A DNA stretch of 64,000 bases from Tubiluchus corallicola (GCA_030141605.1 JAQGDQ010000414.1:124001-188000), one strand, 5' to 3'; numbered from the stretch's first letter, positions 30,700 to 43,226 are shown. The notes: generated from the letters alone by a model not told the origin. Numbers and translations: made by a program.

Positions 30700-33300
30700 T
30701 ATCTTCCAAAAACTGTCTAGTGGAACCAGGAGTGAAACTTTAATTAACGCACTATGTGAAATACTGGCAAAATTACTTACTATGACAAGCACTTCATGAC
30801 AAAGTGAAGGTTAGTGATCATCATCTCACAAACAAAAGTGGTATAGCAATTTGAAACTTTTGTATACATAATACTCGTGACAAGTATTTAGGGGAAAAAT
30901 TGCATAAATACCCTGTATGAAGCTACAAAAAAAAATTTAACACGTGTCGCCAAAATGTAGTCTGCAGTAAGGACTGTTTCCCACAGTTAATGTCAGAAAG
31001 TCTAATAATTTACCCATACTGGCAATACATATATGTGTAATTATTTGCAATTATAGATGTTATTAACATACATGTGCATCAGTGAGTGGATAGAAACTTT
31101 CATTGTTTAGGGCAGTTGCTTCAAGTGCACAAAAAAAGTTTAAACAATATTAGTTTATAATTATGATTAACGTACCAGAAAAATTCTTGTCATTAAGTAT
31201 CTTCTCGCGTAGTTTGATGATTCAAGGGAAATACAAACAGGAATTCCAAGGTCTGGCGTTCGAATCGTCCTTGAGTTAAGACTTATGATCTTATACGTAT
31301 GTTTTATATTATGTGATAACACCATTGCATAGTTGAGAACATTTTTGATAGGTTGTTATTTTATTTTCTGCTACAAAATGTAGTCCATTACAAAAGATAT
31401 CTATTACAACAGACCTATTACATAGACGATGTCTGTTAATAGTTTCTATTACAACAGATCGTGAGTGACACCGAGGCTAATTAGCATTACTAATTTGTAT
31501 AGTTTCTAATGTCATTATTAGCATGCAAAGAGGTATTATTAATGCCTCTTCTTGACCAAAGCCAATGCATGTGATTTTAGCTTACTCAGTGGCTTTAACT
31601 CTTAGGCATTTGTTTCTGCTTCTCTAGCTTCTCCCAAGAGGTGCTCACAGTGTCAGAGAGACAAAGCCTAGAGCTATTATTAATGTGAAAATTTGTCAAT
31701 TAAGAGAAGTCTGCATTATCCACGTGTATTATTAGACAATAATGTTCTCCTGTAAGGATGTAGAAGCACTTCTCCCGAAGGAGACACACCATTCACCTGA
31801 AAGTTGATTCGACCACGACCACACATGCTGCGCTGCCATTGTAAAATTTCTTCATACAAAAGCAACCTTTGCACGCTTAAGAATTTATTCTTAGCGGAAA
31901 CATTCTAAGATAGGAGGTGCCATATTGCGTAACAGTTATAAAAGGCCAGTAGGAAAAATTTTCTTTTTTGGGGCGCTGCATTTCAGGTGTGGAGCTTAGA
32001 AGTTTGCCAATATCATCAAACAGGATTAATCACTAGTCTCAACCTACGTGTACCTGAGGTGAAACGAATAATCACCAAAATTAACAATTAAGTATTAAGT
32101 TTCAACGCTAGTACAAGAAATGACACATATTGATGTCCAAATATGGATTTTTTTAAATATTAATACGAACTTATATAATGATATAAGCATCTTTATGTAC
32201 AAAACTCAAACGACGCATCATTAAGTGTGCAACTGTTGTTTAGATTTCTGATACGCAACTGCGTCAGTTGCAAAAATATGTAAAACAAGTGTGAAAATTA
32301 CTATACTAACTAGGTACTGAATGTTTGCAAAACATAAAATTATTTAAGATACATTGATGTAATAGATTGAAAAGATACAGTGAAAATAATCATTGCTTGT
32401 AAATAGCTAAAGCATTCATATAGTACAAAATGTGCCTTACTTTACACTTACTAAACAAAAACTAATTTATAACGAAGAAAAAGAAAGAAATCATTTTTAC
32501 TAACAACAGAAACTAACATAATTAACGACATTAGTATTCAGTTTAAATGATTAGGATTTTTATTGTTCAAATATGAAACAAATTTCCATACTTGAATGTA
32601 AATTGCTATTATGATGGTCGAAAATTCAAATTTCTTTGGTATTTATTTGGTATTTTCTATTTTGTACATGGTTTTGCATTTTTATTTCAAAACGTAATGT
32701 GTTCCGGTGATTTGTCGCTTGTTTTGCTAGTGAATTATACCAAAAAGGATTGCTTGTTTTATCTACTTTATATTAAATGTTCTAGAGTTTAGATCAGGGG
32801 TGTGAAAGAAAGGCAAATTGAAATCAGAACCGTGTGTCAAGTTGCCTAAGATAAATTACTAATAAAGCTACGCGACAAACTCCGATAGTTGTTAGTGATA
32901 GATACTCAATGGCTATTGGTATAATGCTGGTGCACAGTTTCAAGCAGAAGACATCACTAAACCGTGCGTATTGTACACACATTTTGAAATGTGTTCAACA
33001 TTGTGTGCTTGACATTTGTATTACTAGTACTCTTCTAAAAATTCAATTATTATATAAAATTGCATCTTTGCAGGCAGCCTTGCTGCTTGTATCCTTCTCT
33101 AAGCGAGCAGGAGGGTTAAACAATGAAAGGCAAAATGTAACTTTAGTGAACTGGACTGACCAGGTATTGGATTAATTAGTTAATTGACAATATACAGGTC
33201 GAACAATCAGACCAGTCATACCAGATGCTTTAAAAACTGTAGCGGCTATTGTCCTGCTTGGGGTGTAGTACCTAGTGTAAAAGTGGTGTAATAATCTTCA
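30700..33300. other. Non-coding stretch with a tRNA-like piece at about 31205-31275
   Basis: TCTGGCGTTCGAATCGTCC at about 31251-31269 is B-box-like, and GCGTAGTTTGATGATTCAAGG about 45 nt before it is A-box-like: a probable SINE remnant on the plus strand. Nothing else can be supported. The ORFs at 32592-32792 and 32909-33175 are AT-rich and lack features. Confidence 0.4.
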
Positions 33301-33317
33301 AAAAATTAATTTAAATA

Positions 33318-33320
33318 AAG

Positions 33321-33406
<86 letters not shown>

Positions 33407-33456
33407 CATCATTATTATTATTATTATTACTATTATTATTATTATTATTATTATTG
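33318..33456. repeat. (ATT)n trinucleotide array preceded by AATAAAG
   Basis: Pure ATT with single CAT and ACT interruptions. It follows AATTTAAATAAAGATTATT, the arrangement expected for a LINE/SINE 3' end and tail. The poly-Asn ORF is an artefact. Confidence 0.95.
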
Positions 33457-33834
33457 CAATACGAATTTCGACTATTGAAATGGCTCATTTTGTATTGCGT
33501 CTCAGGGATTATTTCAGGAACAGTGTTGTTAAACATTAAAATTTTATTTTCCTTTTCCACCAAAATGCACCTAATTCCGTTTCTTTTCTGCCTCTGTTGC
33601 TCTAAACATCTATTGCAGACATTGGGCCATGTCATTAATTAGAGCGCCACTGTTTCCTGTCTGCAGTAAATTTAATAGGTTTCGTAGGTTTCAGTTTGTC
33701 GTTTAATGCTAAAGCTTAGGTGCTGTTTCTGACAATCTCACTAAATGTCTACCCATTTTAGTCTTCTGATTCTAATTTAGTGCTCCAGAAAAGTTCCTCT
33801 TTGGTTCTGCTATACAGCTGCTCATTTAAAATGA

Positions 33835-34135
33835 TATATGATTTTATTTTTTTTTATTTTTTATTTTTAAGATTTTTCTGAGCAGACCTCTGTAAAACAC
33901 ATCTATTCTGCTTCCTGCGTTGCAGTCAAGCCCCACATTTCAGTGTTGCACATGAAGATAGCAGTTACATATGCATTGAAGAATCGCAGCCCTGTTTTGA
34001 GGGATAGTTTCATGCTGGTTAGAATTGATTTATTTTGGATAAAATCGTAGATTGCCCATTGCTTCCTATTTTTGATATCATCTTCTGTGTTAGGTAGTGA
34101 TCCCATGTATTTGCAACGCTTCCAGGATTTCCGTC
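33835..34135 (-). pseudogene. Non-LTR retrotransposon fragment, RT C-terminal region, frameshifted
   Basis: The minus strand reads KRCKYMGSLPNTEDDIKNRK, then SLKTGLRFFNAYVTAIFMCN-TEMWGLTATQEAE. These match the LINE blocks 'YLGS--dtE-DIknRk' and 'LKtklrlFNayV--i-LYg-E-WtLT'. In a shifted frame RIDVFYRGLLRKILKIK follows, the usual next block. The TAG after QEAE and the frame change show a dead copy. 5' and 3' parts are missing. Confidence 0.8.
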
Positions 34136-34407
34136 CCGTGATATGTTAAATTCTTTAGTTTGATTCTATTTAATTTCTGTTATTATTTTAAATTCGCGTG
34201 CAGCTCAACATTTCGCTTTCAATAACGCAAAAACACGATAAACACATGAAATATTAAATAAACAATGATAAACGAACACTTGAATAAATGACAAAAATAA
34301 GTTTAATGAATGGAAAAACAAACAATGTTAGAAAATTCAGAAACGTAACAGTTTTAGTTTGGTATTACTTAAAGTGAAAAAAGAATTCAAATTGAATCAT
34401 TAACAAT

Positions 34408-34413
34408 TTTATT
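34408..34413 (-). terminator. Candidate polyadenylation signal AATAAA for the 156-aa ORF
   Basis: Minus-strand AATAAA about 250 nt downstream of the stop codon of the ORF at 34665-35135. The intervening DNA is GC-balanced like a transcribed 3' UTR. Such hexamers are frequent in AT-rich DNA, so support is moderate. Confidence 0.3.
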
Positions 34414-34664
34414 ATTAAATAAACAAAAATATTAAAAGCGTCCGAGGTCCGCATGGCCCCAAGTCACATCCAGTCATTACTGCTGCATCCTACGACAGAA
34501 CCCATTCCTCTTTTGCCATGGAAACCCGAATAGTCTGAGAAATCCTGCTAAACACATTCATGAATGACCTTCAGAGTCCCTGCGAAAAATTCAGTCTTCA
34601 TTTGGGGGCCTATGCAGCACCCCGGACCGCGACGCTGCTCTGTTTCATCTTCACACCATGGAAC

Positions 34665-35135
34665 TCAATGGATCAAGTGAAGCTCTCCATCCCCCTCAGG
34701 TAGTAACTCAATAATGAGTTCGTCAGCAGATATTTCGGTTACTTCCATATCTGATTCCTCCCGTTCGCTCTCATCGTTAGCAGCCTCGGTTGGTAAAGGA
34801 ACCACGTGCGCCCATTGACGTGCGTTGTGGATCCTGTTGGATCTCACCAATTTTGCTATTCGGCTTCTAACCCTTTTAAAAAAGCGGGGTCGTGCATTCG
34901 AAGTTAGCTTCTCTATCTCCTCGTCCACATTGCAACCGCTGGATAATGGTACAATATTTGTCCAGGTTACCTCACTGCAGTTGAACCTTGGTCGACGACT
35001 AACCAGATCTATCACCCTTGTCTTCAATCTTTTGAAGACGTCAGTTTGGGCCGTATCAAAGATATCGTCTTTATTTTGTGCGATTCTTATTGCAACAACT
35101 CTGTCCCTGCTGAACAGCCTCCTGAAATACTCCAT
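34665..35135 (-). CDS. Single-exon 156-aa basic/acidic protein with an internal duplication, unknown family
   Basis: An uninterrupted ORF with balanced codon use and higher GC than its flanks; the complementary strand holds only a shorter, stop-bounded frame. Residues 33-74 (FKRLKTRVIDLV...TWTNIVPL) and 84-123 (FKRVRSRIAKLV...QWAHVVPL) are two diverged copies of one unit: FKR-hydrophobic helix-LV, basic linker, aromatic-x2-(I/V)VPL, acidic end. The start MEYFRRLFSRDRVVAIRI may be a third, weaker copy. The C-terminus is strongly acidic (ESEREESDMEVTEISADE). No signal peptide or membrane segment. The ATG context GAGTTATGG is acceptable. An AATAAA lies about 250 nt past the stop (34413-34408, minus strand) and a TATA-like TTTATATTA lies about 155 nt upstream. 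I recognise no family. It could be a lineage-specific gene, a domesticated element protein or the last exon of a longer gene. Confidence 0.6.
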   Translation of the reverse strand: MEYFRRLFSRDRVVAIRIAQNKDDIFDTAQTDVFKRLKTRVIDLVSRRPRFNCSEVTWTNIVPLSSGCNVDEEIEKLTSNARPRFFKRVRSRIAKLVRSNRIHNARQWAHVVPLPTEAANDESEREESDMEVTEISADELIIELLPEGDGELHLIH

Positions 35136-35299
35136 AACTCTCCAAAATCAGGATAAAAAAGAATAATATGCGAGAAAAGAAAAAACTCTGCCGTTTACCA
35201 TGAAACTTCAGAAATGTGTACGCGTCAGTAATAAGCATGACGAAAGACACTGTGTTATGACGCAAATATTATAACAGCGCGTAATATAAACTCGGCGGT

Positions 35300-38200
35300 C
35301 AGTAGATGTTATTAATTATGCCACTTTATTTTAATGAAAAGCTCTACGTTGTCTGGATCTAGACAGAGAATTCACTGTACAAAAAACTTCACAGTAGTAT
35401 TTTAGTAAAAACTTGATTAGCGCGTCCAAACCTGATTAAACTAGAAACTTTTCCGACCTGTTCAACTTAATTTTTAATATTGAATTGCAAGAGGTACCTC
35501 GCCTAGAAGGGCTAAAACTACCCAGGTTGGTTCGGTACCAGCAGATGAGGAGGCCAAGCAGTCTATAACTCTTCCAAGAAACAACAGAATGATGTTTGAG
35601 ATAAATGACAACTTTATTGGCAATTTACATGAAGTAGATTCAAAAATAATGATGAAATAGGGTTTACACATAACTTGGCTTCAACAGAAACTTACATTTA
35701 GCGTTACATTTTTTGTTATTTTTTTAAAAATTGTGTACAGGAAAAAGATAAAAGATAAGATAAGGTGCATTTATTACTGGTAAAAAGTAAAAACTGCTAC
35801 ACATGTACAGAACTACATGTATAACTGTTATTTCAAAATCCAAAATATTTGACTCCATCAGTTTGTCGATGGCACTCTTGTGAAATTAAACGCACAAATG
35901 GACACAGGTTCGAATCCCAATGGAACCAATGTAGTAATGCGCGTAAATCCATAGCCCTGACTCCAATATTTTAGTTTATTAATAACATATAATATCCATA
36001 GCGAATCTACAAGCGTGACAATAAGGATGAGGATTTCTGCAGCCACCAACAGATTGGGTGTGTAACTGAATTTAGATACCTTTGTGACGTCATACATACT
36101 TCATGTATTTTGGAAAGGGATTCTCACTACCCTTGACTAGGGTTTGAACTCATGCACTGAAACTCGTAGCACCTGTATTATTTCTGCTTCAATGTTCCTT
36201 CAGATTTTTCTGAAAACCACTCGGAACCAGTAACGTCAGTAAATGTCTATTAAAAACTACGAAAAGTTTTACTAATGACGGGAAAATGCTAAAGTCATGG
36301 TCACTGGTAATTGGCAAGTGAAGTCTTTGTAGGACATTGAAGGCAATGAAAACTTTGTCGAATGTTTGAAGCCTAGACACATTGAAGTCCCTAAACCGCT
36401 GCTGTTGACTTTAAGCCAGTGAAGACCTTGTTACTGATTTGAAACCTTTATAACGACCTTGTCACTCAGGAGAAGTTGCTCCATAGTCTTATGTGTAACT
36501 TAAGTAACATTGTTCAATTTCAGTAAGTTCTTAGTTCATTGAATAGATAAAGATACTGGGGCAGTAATTGTGGCAATGGTTAAACGTAATGTCATCACCA
36601 CCACCCAAAGTGCCTGCCTTCTCCCTGGAGAGTTCTGGTCCATTGCGGTTAAGCATTACTTATAGTCACATCAATGACTGTGAAAGGACAGAGATATGCA
36701 CAATATGTACGGTGGCCATTACTATTCAAATTGCAATCGCTCCACGTCGCCCCCTAGGAGTTGTTGACGGCGCAAAACAAAAGACCATCTAATAGACTAT
36801 AATACCTTTAGTCTTGTCGGCTTTCAACCCTGCTTAATGTTTGTCTGCTCAGTAAAGGAACTGAATCCACTTGGGCTGTGTTTATGAACTTTATAGAAAT
36901 AATGCTGACACATTGGCATAAAAGGTTAAATATGGCTTCATATAATTTATATAAGCTTGAACAACATTTGGAGTTTTAAAGCGTCATTTTAATAGAATTT
37001 TAATAAAGTTGGTTCTTCCTGCCAAAGTTCGTCTTTGACTACTTTATGCTGGCTGAGGTTAACAGTTATTTCTGTTGACCGTCTCCAATTGAGCACTCAG
37101 ACAACTACGTTTTTGGTGGAACTTTTCTAGTGAGTTTTTAATCTACATTGCGAATTACAGTATGCTAGAGAGACACCAAGAAATGGTTGCCCCATTTGCA
37201 AAATAGACTCCGAAACTCTATCAGTTAGCTGAAACCATACTCTTTGGTGCTAATATAAGACGAAAATTAGTGTGTATTAGTAAAGAATGAACAGCGTATA
37301 TACTTTTCCATAAAATGCAAATATTTGTACCATAGACGTACGGCAGGAAGCTTCACAAGGGTGAGGGGGGGTGTCTAAGGAATTTGCCCTGAAAATTTTC
37401 CAAGTTGCCCTAATTTGAGGGAGACAATCATCTCCAGGCACCCCAAAGCAATTGCAATAGCAATAGTTTCACTGCAAAAAAACATACAAATACTTTCACA
37501 ATACGTTTTCTAACATTTCGGAAATTGAAAAGAAATGATGATCATGACGGTTTATGTTTTTCTTTTGCCCTACGTGTCTATAAGTTTGCCAGCACATTGA
37601 GGTACATGTACTTAACAAGTGTAACATATGAGGTTTAGTGAACTAAATTTGATAGCAGGCACTATTATACCTTTACAATTATTAAAAGTTAAAAACAATT
37701 CGTCGTACAAGAAACACTATAACTGCAGCCAGTGAAAAGTGGTATGCCTAATGCAGTACGTAAACAATTTTTGAACATTGAAATCTTAAATTTTGAAATT
37801 TTAAATCAGAATTATTTGCTCCGAAAATAATCAGCTTTTGCCCTGAAAATGGACAATTCATTTTGTACTGAGAAAGCAACCGCCCCTCTTGCCTTGTACG
37901 TTTGTACCGGCGGGGTGTCACTTCATATAAACACGAGTGTTCATTCCTATCGCCTCCAGCACCCTTTTGGTACAAATGATTCTATTGCAATGAGAAATCA
38001 CAGAAGCCGTAATCAGAATTGTAACGCAAGTTTACCACCTCCACTACAACCTTTCCTTTGTTATGTAACTTTAATTTTCTCCACCACGTGGTGATCTATC
38101 TGCCCCGGAACTTTCTCCTCGTTGACAGTCGAACAAAAAGACAAAGAAACGTTACTTTGCAACACTGGCTCGTACATCACCATTCTCCTTAATTCTGTAA

Positions 38201-38900
38201 AATGTAAACTGATTTGCTCTGAAAGATTGCAATGATTTTGAATAAGCCAGGCAAATGAATGTTCTCACTTGCATGCTAAAAAATTTAATGTTTTAAACGA
38301 CCTACGCTTATCCTCTGTCAACGAGTCGCAGCATTGAAGGCCTATAGAGGTTATTTGCACCAACCAAAAAATTGCATATTTGATTCTCGGCTGGGATTTT
38401 TTTAGGTTTGTGATAACGCCCTGTTTCGATGTACAGTTCATGAGAACTTATTCTCTAAGTTTAGTGAGTAATAGAGGATGAATTATAAACAAGTTCAGAA
38501 AGCACGAAAATCTGGAAATGATAAGATAATAAGAAAACGGGAATAATATGTATAGTAGGTTTTTACACTTCCCTTTTACAGCTAGTTACTCGTTTTAGAC
38601 AGATGTTGAAGTGTTAAAAGTATAAACAGGCGATTCACGCGGGCAATATTTAAGTTTCGCATTGGAAAGAGATATATGAACGTGAACGATATTAAAAAAT
38701 CAAAATAAATTATATTTTGCTTAAATTTTGCTTTGTTGGTTTGAAAGTTTAGATAAACATTTTGGAAAATGAAGCATTTTTTCATTCTTTAGCAGCTACA
38801 GGGTTATTTTCAGTTCCCACATTTGGTTGCGACATTTATTAAACTGTGCTCACTGTTGATATTGTTGATATCAAAAAGTATAAAGTTACAAGTGTTTCCG
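35300..38900. other. Non-coding stretch with two tRNA-like B boxes
   Basis: CAGGTTCGAATCCCAATGG at 35906-35924 (+) and GAGTTCAAACCC on the minus strand at about 36153-36142 are B-box-like and suggest SINE remnants. CCACGTGG near 38084-38091 is an E-box palindrome. No ORF here has recognisable protein character. Confidence 0.4.
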
Positions 38901-38974
38901 ATTTTAATAAAATTCGTGAGTGTATTGGAAAAAAGAACAAAAGTGTGCGCATGTGCGCAAGACAGATGAAAACA

Positions 38975-39320
38975 GCAGAAAGAAAGTAAAGAGAAAGAAA
39001 GAAGAAAAGAAAAAATAAAGAAAGATATTATTATGAAGAAATCTTCTATTAGAAAGATAGAAAGAATAAAAGGAAAAACAAAGAGAGAAACAAAGAATGA
39101 ATGGAAAATAAATAAATGAATGAATAATGAATGAGCGAGCGAACGAATGAATGAATGAATAAACGAACGAATTAAGAACGAAAAAAGAAAGACAGAACAA
39201 ACAAATAACGAAAGAGAGAAGGAAAGAAGAAGAAGGAGGGAAAAAAGCAACAACAGTAAAAAGAACCGCAGAAGGAAAGAAAAAAGAAAGGAAAGAAAGA
39301 GCGAGCAAATATATTAACAA
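38975..39320. repeat. Purine-rich (GAAA)n/(GAAT)n degenerate tract
   Basis: Almost only A and G on the plus strand, with AAAGAAAG and GAATGAAT words. The Phe/Ser-rich minus ORFs of 147 and 156 aa (FLLSF, SFIHSFI) are translations of it. Confidence 0.9.
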
Positions 39321-39894
39321 AGGACGGAAAGAGAAGATACAGCGACAAACATTTAATGCTCTGCTAATGATCAATTATGACAAATCTATTGTAAAAGATA
39401 AGAACTCACTGTTACATTTTGCACCTAAAATCATTGTAGTCCAGTCAATTTCAAGCATGCTTATCACAACGCAGGCGCCTTTAAATCAAATATTAATGTG
39501 TTTTTTCATAAATAAAATACATTTTCTCTCCTTACGTGTGGCTTCTTTTTGCGCTGTCAATTGCACAATGATTGTCGTGACAAAGTGTCAATTGATCAAA
39601 CTGAGCACAATTCATGACAGCCTAGTAGAAAGGCGGGGTGGATCCAAAATAGTAAAGCCTCGAATATCGGGGTTACTGGCTGATCCATAATAGTGCAGCA
39701 GAAGTGAAGCACAGAGCGTACCTCAAAAAGTAAACTCTTATAGCAGTCGGCTATTGGTAGATCTGTGATGGGGGGGGCAGAAAAATTTGGGTGGGTCTAA
39801 AATCACGTGCTGGAAAAAAGGAGTAGATTGTGCATAATTGACTGTCAATTAGCTGTAGGTGATGACAGTCATTGTGTAAAGATAAAAGCTGCAG

Positions 39895-40195
39895 ATGACA
39901 TTAGTGGATGACGAAGAAGAAGATGACGATGACGATGATAATGGCCATAATGACAACATTTCTAGAAGGAGAAGAAAAAAAGAAAGTATAAGCAGGAGCA
40001 GAAAAAGAGAACAAGGTCAAGATGATAATGGTGGTGATGATGGTGATGATGCTAATTACAGCGTTGAGATGGCACTGATGACGACGACGACGATGATCGT
40101 GATGATGGCGATGATGATGATGGTGGTGGTGGTGCTGGTGGTGGCAATGACGACGATGATGATGATGATGATGATGATGATGACAATAATAAGGA
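39895..40195. repeat. Imperfect GAT/GAC/GGT trinucleotide region
   Basis: Mixed GATGAC, GACGAC, GATGAT and GGTGGT units. The acidic/Met-rich ORF over it is an artefact. Confidence 0.9.
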
Positions 40196-40994
40196 GAGAA
40201 GCAAGTTGTTTGATTCCTTTCTTGCTTCCTTCATCGTGACAACAATTCAGTTTTATTTTGTTTATTGTTTATCTGTTGTTTTAAATTCACGGTTACCAGA
40301 AAAACAAACCTCAGGTTTCTTTATAAATTGCTTGCCTCCGGTTCACGTAATACCATTGTCATAAGCATCATTCATTTTTATGACAAACATATTTCTCCCT
40401 AGTTTTTCTAAGCAAATGTACGAAACTTGACAAAATTCTTAATTATTGTTTTCCATATTGTCTTCCTCTCTTATTGTTTGGACTCTGTCCTGGATGCGCT
40501 CGCAGATTGATTATTACAGGATCCGCACTTTGTTAGCACTTTTGCTGCGTTATATTGTCAATAATAAAACGCCTTTCCATCGATCAGAAGAACAAAACAT
40601 CTGCCAGCATCCCACACTGCATACCAACGTTCTTTTAGATGGAAAAAATGTTGGGAAAGATCCTGCCAAACGTGGGAACATTTCCCGGTAGCGGTGGGCA
40701 TAACTGTTAACAAAACAACCAGTGAACGACCATTCACGTTACAGTATTATGTGTTTTGATCAAATAAAAATAACACATTGGTGAAATTCTAGCAGTTTTG
40801 GCCCCCATCATTTACAATTGTCGTCAAGTAAAATCCGAGCCGACACAGTTTGAATCTGGTATTTAGAGCCACAAACGTTTGATTCAAGATATTTGCATGA
40901 CTAAATTGAGCGTATTGTGTTATTTTTGGTAACCAAATTTGTTTACAGCAGTCAAATATTTGGGCTCAAGGTGCTCATATGATCAAGATGCTAT

Positions 40995-41220
40995 TGAAGC
41001 TCAAAATAATTCTATTCTATTCTATTCTATTCTATTCTATTCTATTCTATTCTATTCTATTCTATTCTATTCTATTCTATTCTATTCTATTCTATTCTAT
41101 TCTATTCTATTCTATTCTATTCTACTCTATTCTATTTTATTCTATTCTTTTCTATCCTATTATGTGATCAAGACGCTATTGAAGCTCAAAATGTATCCTA
41201 TTGTGTTCTATACTATTGTA
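40995..41220. repeat. (TATTC)n pentanucleotide array bracketed by a short direct repeat
   Basis: About 29 TATTC units (41009-41158). The sequence GATCAAGA-GCTATTGAAGCTCAAAAT occurs on both sides (40981 and 41167), so the array expanded inside, or between copies of, a duplicated word. Confidence 0.95.
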
Positions 41221-41539
41221 CATAGAAAGCTCAAAATTCAGCCATTCCTCTGTTAAAGGTTAGATTTGATCAACGTGTACAAACACGCCGAGAATACAAT
41301 ACACGTTTAATTTTAACTCTCTGATTATGCAGCATCGTTGTTTGCTATTCAGTTCTAGTGCTAAATTTAGTATTTTGTGTTAATTTGTTTTATGCAAACT
41401 TTTTAGGTCGTAACGGCGATTTTTCTATATGGATCTTCACAAGAGCGAGACCTCCTCAATAGACAACAATTGCTTGTTTACAGGTCAGGCAAATGTGTGC
41501 AACACAATTACTCGGTTCTGTTCACATTAGGTAAAAGTT

Positions 41540-42470
41540 TTTAATTGCTCTTGAGCATTATTAGGCGCCCAATTAGCAGCGAACAGCCCACCCCCCTGCA
41601 AAATGCTCTCGTCCGGTGCACATGGCTTCACATCTGCCTGACTGCGCGTCCCGAGCAACTAACAAGACTTCACCTATACAATGGCATGCCTGCTAATCAA
41701 TACGCTATTATAGCCAATTCTATGGCCGGACCGTGCAATTTGGCAAATTTCTAAGGTCTTCGCTAAGAAAAGCGAGAGAAAAGCCAGGAAGGCTTTTGTT
41801 CGCGGGCACAATTCCGCTGGCTGCCTCGCCTCCTCCGTGCGCTGAGTACTTCTAACTATCTACCATTGTTACTGTAAATGGAGAATTGTGCAAGCGAGAG
41901 ACTCGATCGATGGGCTTCTTTTGTGCGCTTTCGACAATAGGGGCTTATCAATTCTCAAGCTTGCAGCCGCTCTAAAATCTTGTTTCTTTTGCCTGGCAAG
42001 AAAATAGTATAAATCTTCCATACGGCTGACAGTAGGGACAAAAGCCAGCCACTCTCCAGTTGCGTGCCAGCTGACAAAAGGCCGCCGGCAGAAAGCTTTT
42101 CAAACTCGTGAAATTCCTTTATGCAGCAAAATTGTTCACAACAACACGTGCTAATGTGCCAAAATGGTTTTTATCCCGCGCTAACAAATAAGAACACGCG
42201 GAATTGTACAGAACGGAAAGGCGCAGTGATGTAAACACAAGAAAAGATGTTACTTTTTCAATGTTTCTCCTTCTCGACAATGGGAACTTGTTGCGGCTCT
42301 GGAAAAATAAATTTATTTTTGGACTGCGGATTGTTCAGTGGCCTTGTCATGACCTTGAGTTCTGGCTTCTGTGGGCGTTAAGAGAAACGTTGCTGCATTG
42401 TGGCCAACAATTTAAAAGCTGAAGTTAAAATGAAGTTTTACTAAGTGAAACCAAACAAGCTGTTTGGAGG
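41540..42470. promoter_or_regulatory. Repeat-free GC-balanced island, candidate enhancer
   Basis: About 900 bp of near 45% GC between AT-rich, repeat-rich flanks, with homeodomain-type words (CCAATTAG, CTAATCAATA), ACAAAAGG/GACAAAAGCC Sox-like words and a CACGTG (about 42146). The ORFs inside are short and not protein-like. Candidate conserved non-coding DNA; the call rests on composition only. Confidence 0.3.
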
Positions 42471-42488
42471 AATTGTGCCTTGAATACC

Positions 42489-42683
42489 TTAGTTAGATTA
42501 TAACTGTTATTGCCAGAGTGTTTACTTAAACCATTGCGGCTTATTTTTAACAATTATTACCCATTGCGGTAATGAGTTGGAGGGAGAAAGGAGACCACCA
42601 GTCCACAATTGTTCTTCCTTCCTCTAACTCATCACCCGCAATGGGGTAATAACTCTGGCAATCACAGTCATAATCAAACTAAT
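42489..42683. mobile_element. Foldback element with imperfect inverted arms
   Basis: The left arm AGTTAGATTATAACTGTTAT-TGCCAGAGT, then ATTACCCATTGCGGTAATGA-GTTGGAGG, is the inverse of the right arm (CCTCTAACTCATCACCCGCA-ATGGGGTAATAACTCTGGCA-ATCACAGTCATAATCAAACT). The left arm carries an extra 36 bp (42520-42555) that itself contains CCATTGCGG. Non-autonomous, no ORF. Confidence 0.7.
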
Positions 42684-43226
42684 TAATGATATTATTAGTT
42701 ACGAGCTAATTTGAGAAAAGTTTTTCCATTTATTTATTCAAATTTGGGTATTTAACCGACAACAGAATAATTGCTTAGGGTTATATAACCTTCCCTACAG
42801 GATTGAAGTACCACTAATCGAGATAAATTTCTGAGTTCAGAACCATTCAAAACTCCCTCAAATCCAGCCTAAATGTACCTATTTTACAGACTTAGGTTAA
42901 TTAATTGTAAGCAGCTTAACTTAGACACAATTTTTATTCGAAGACATTAAAGCGTCAATGTAAACTAAACTGACTTGACTTGACTAAATTGAAGCACCTC
43001 CAGTAAGAGGCAGCAGAACTTTCCGAACCAAGAGAAGAGTAATACTGAACCTACTACTAATAATAGTCCACGCTGTGCACTCTAGGAACTAACATATATT
43101 TTGTTTAAACAAATTGTTTTACAAAACTTCTAGGTGTCAGTGAAAGAGAATAGCAGTGGACAAACTGCCCCTTCAAAGTTGTTTTACTTTTATAATTTAG
43201 AATATATAAAAGGGCTCAAAGCTTAA

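Noticed and set aside
34825-35166. Plus-strand 113-aa ORF opposite the orphan ORF
   Set aside because: Shorter, lacks the internal duplication logic and protein-like features; treated as a shadow of 34665-35135.
35906-35924. tRNA gene at a perfect B box (GGTTCGAATCC)
   Set aside because: No A box at the right distance and no cloverleaf; only a SINE trace is likely.
38810-39374. 147- and 156-aa Phe/Ser-rich minus ORFs resembling membrane proteins
   Set aside because: Produced by a purine-rich tract on the plus strand.
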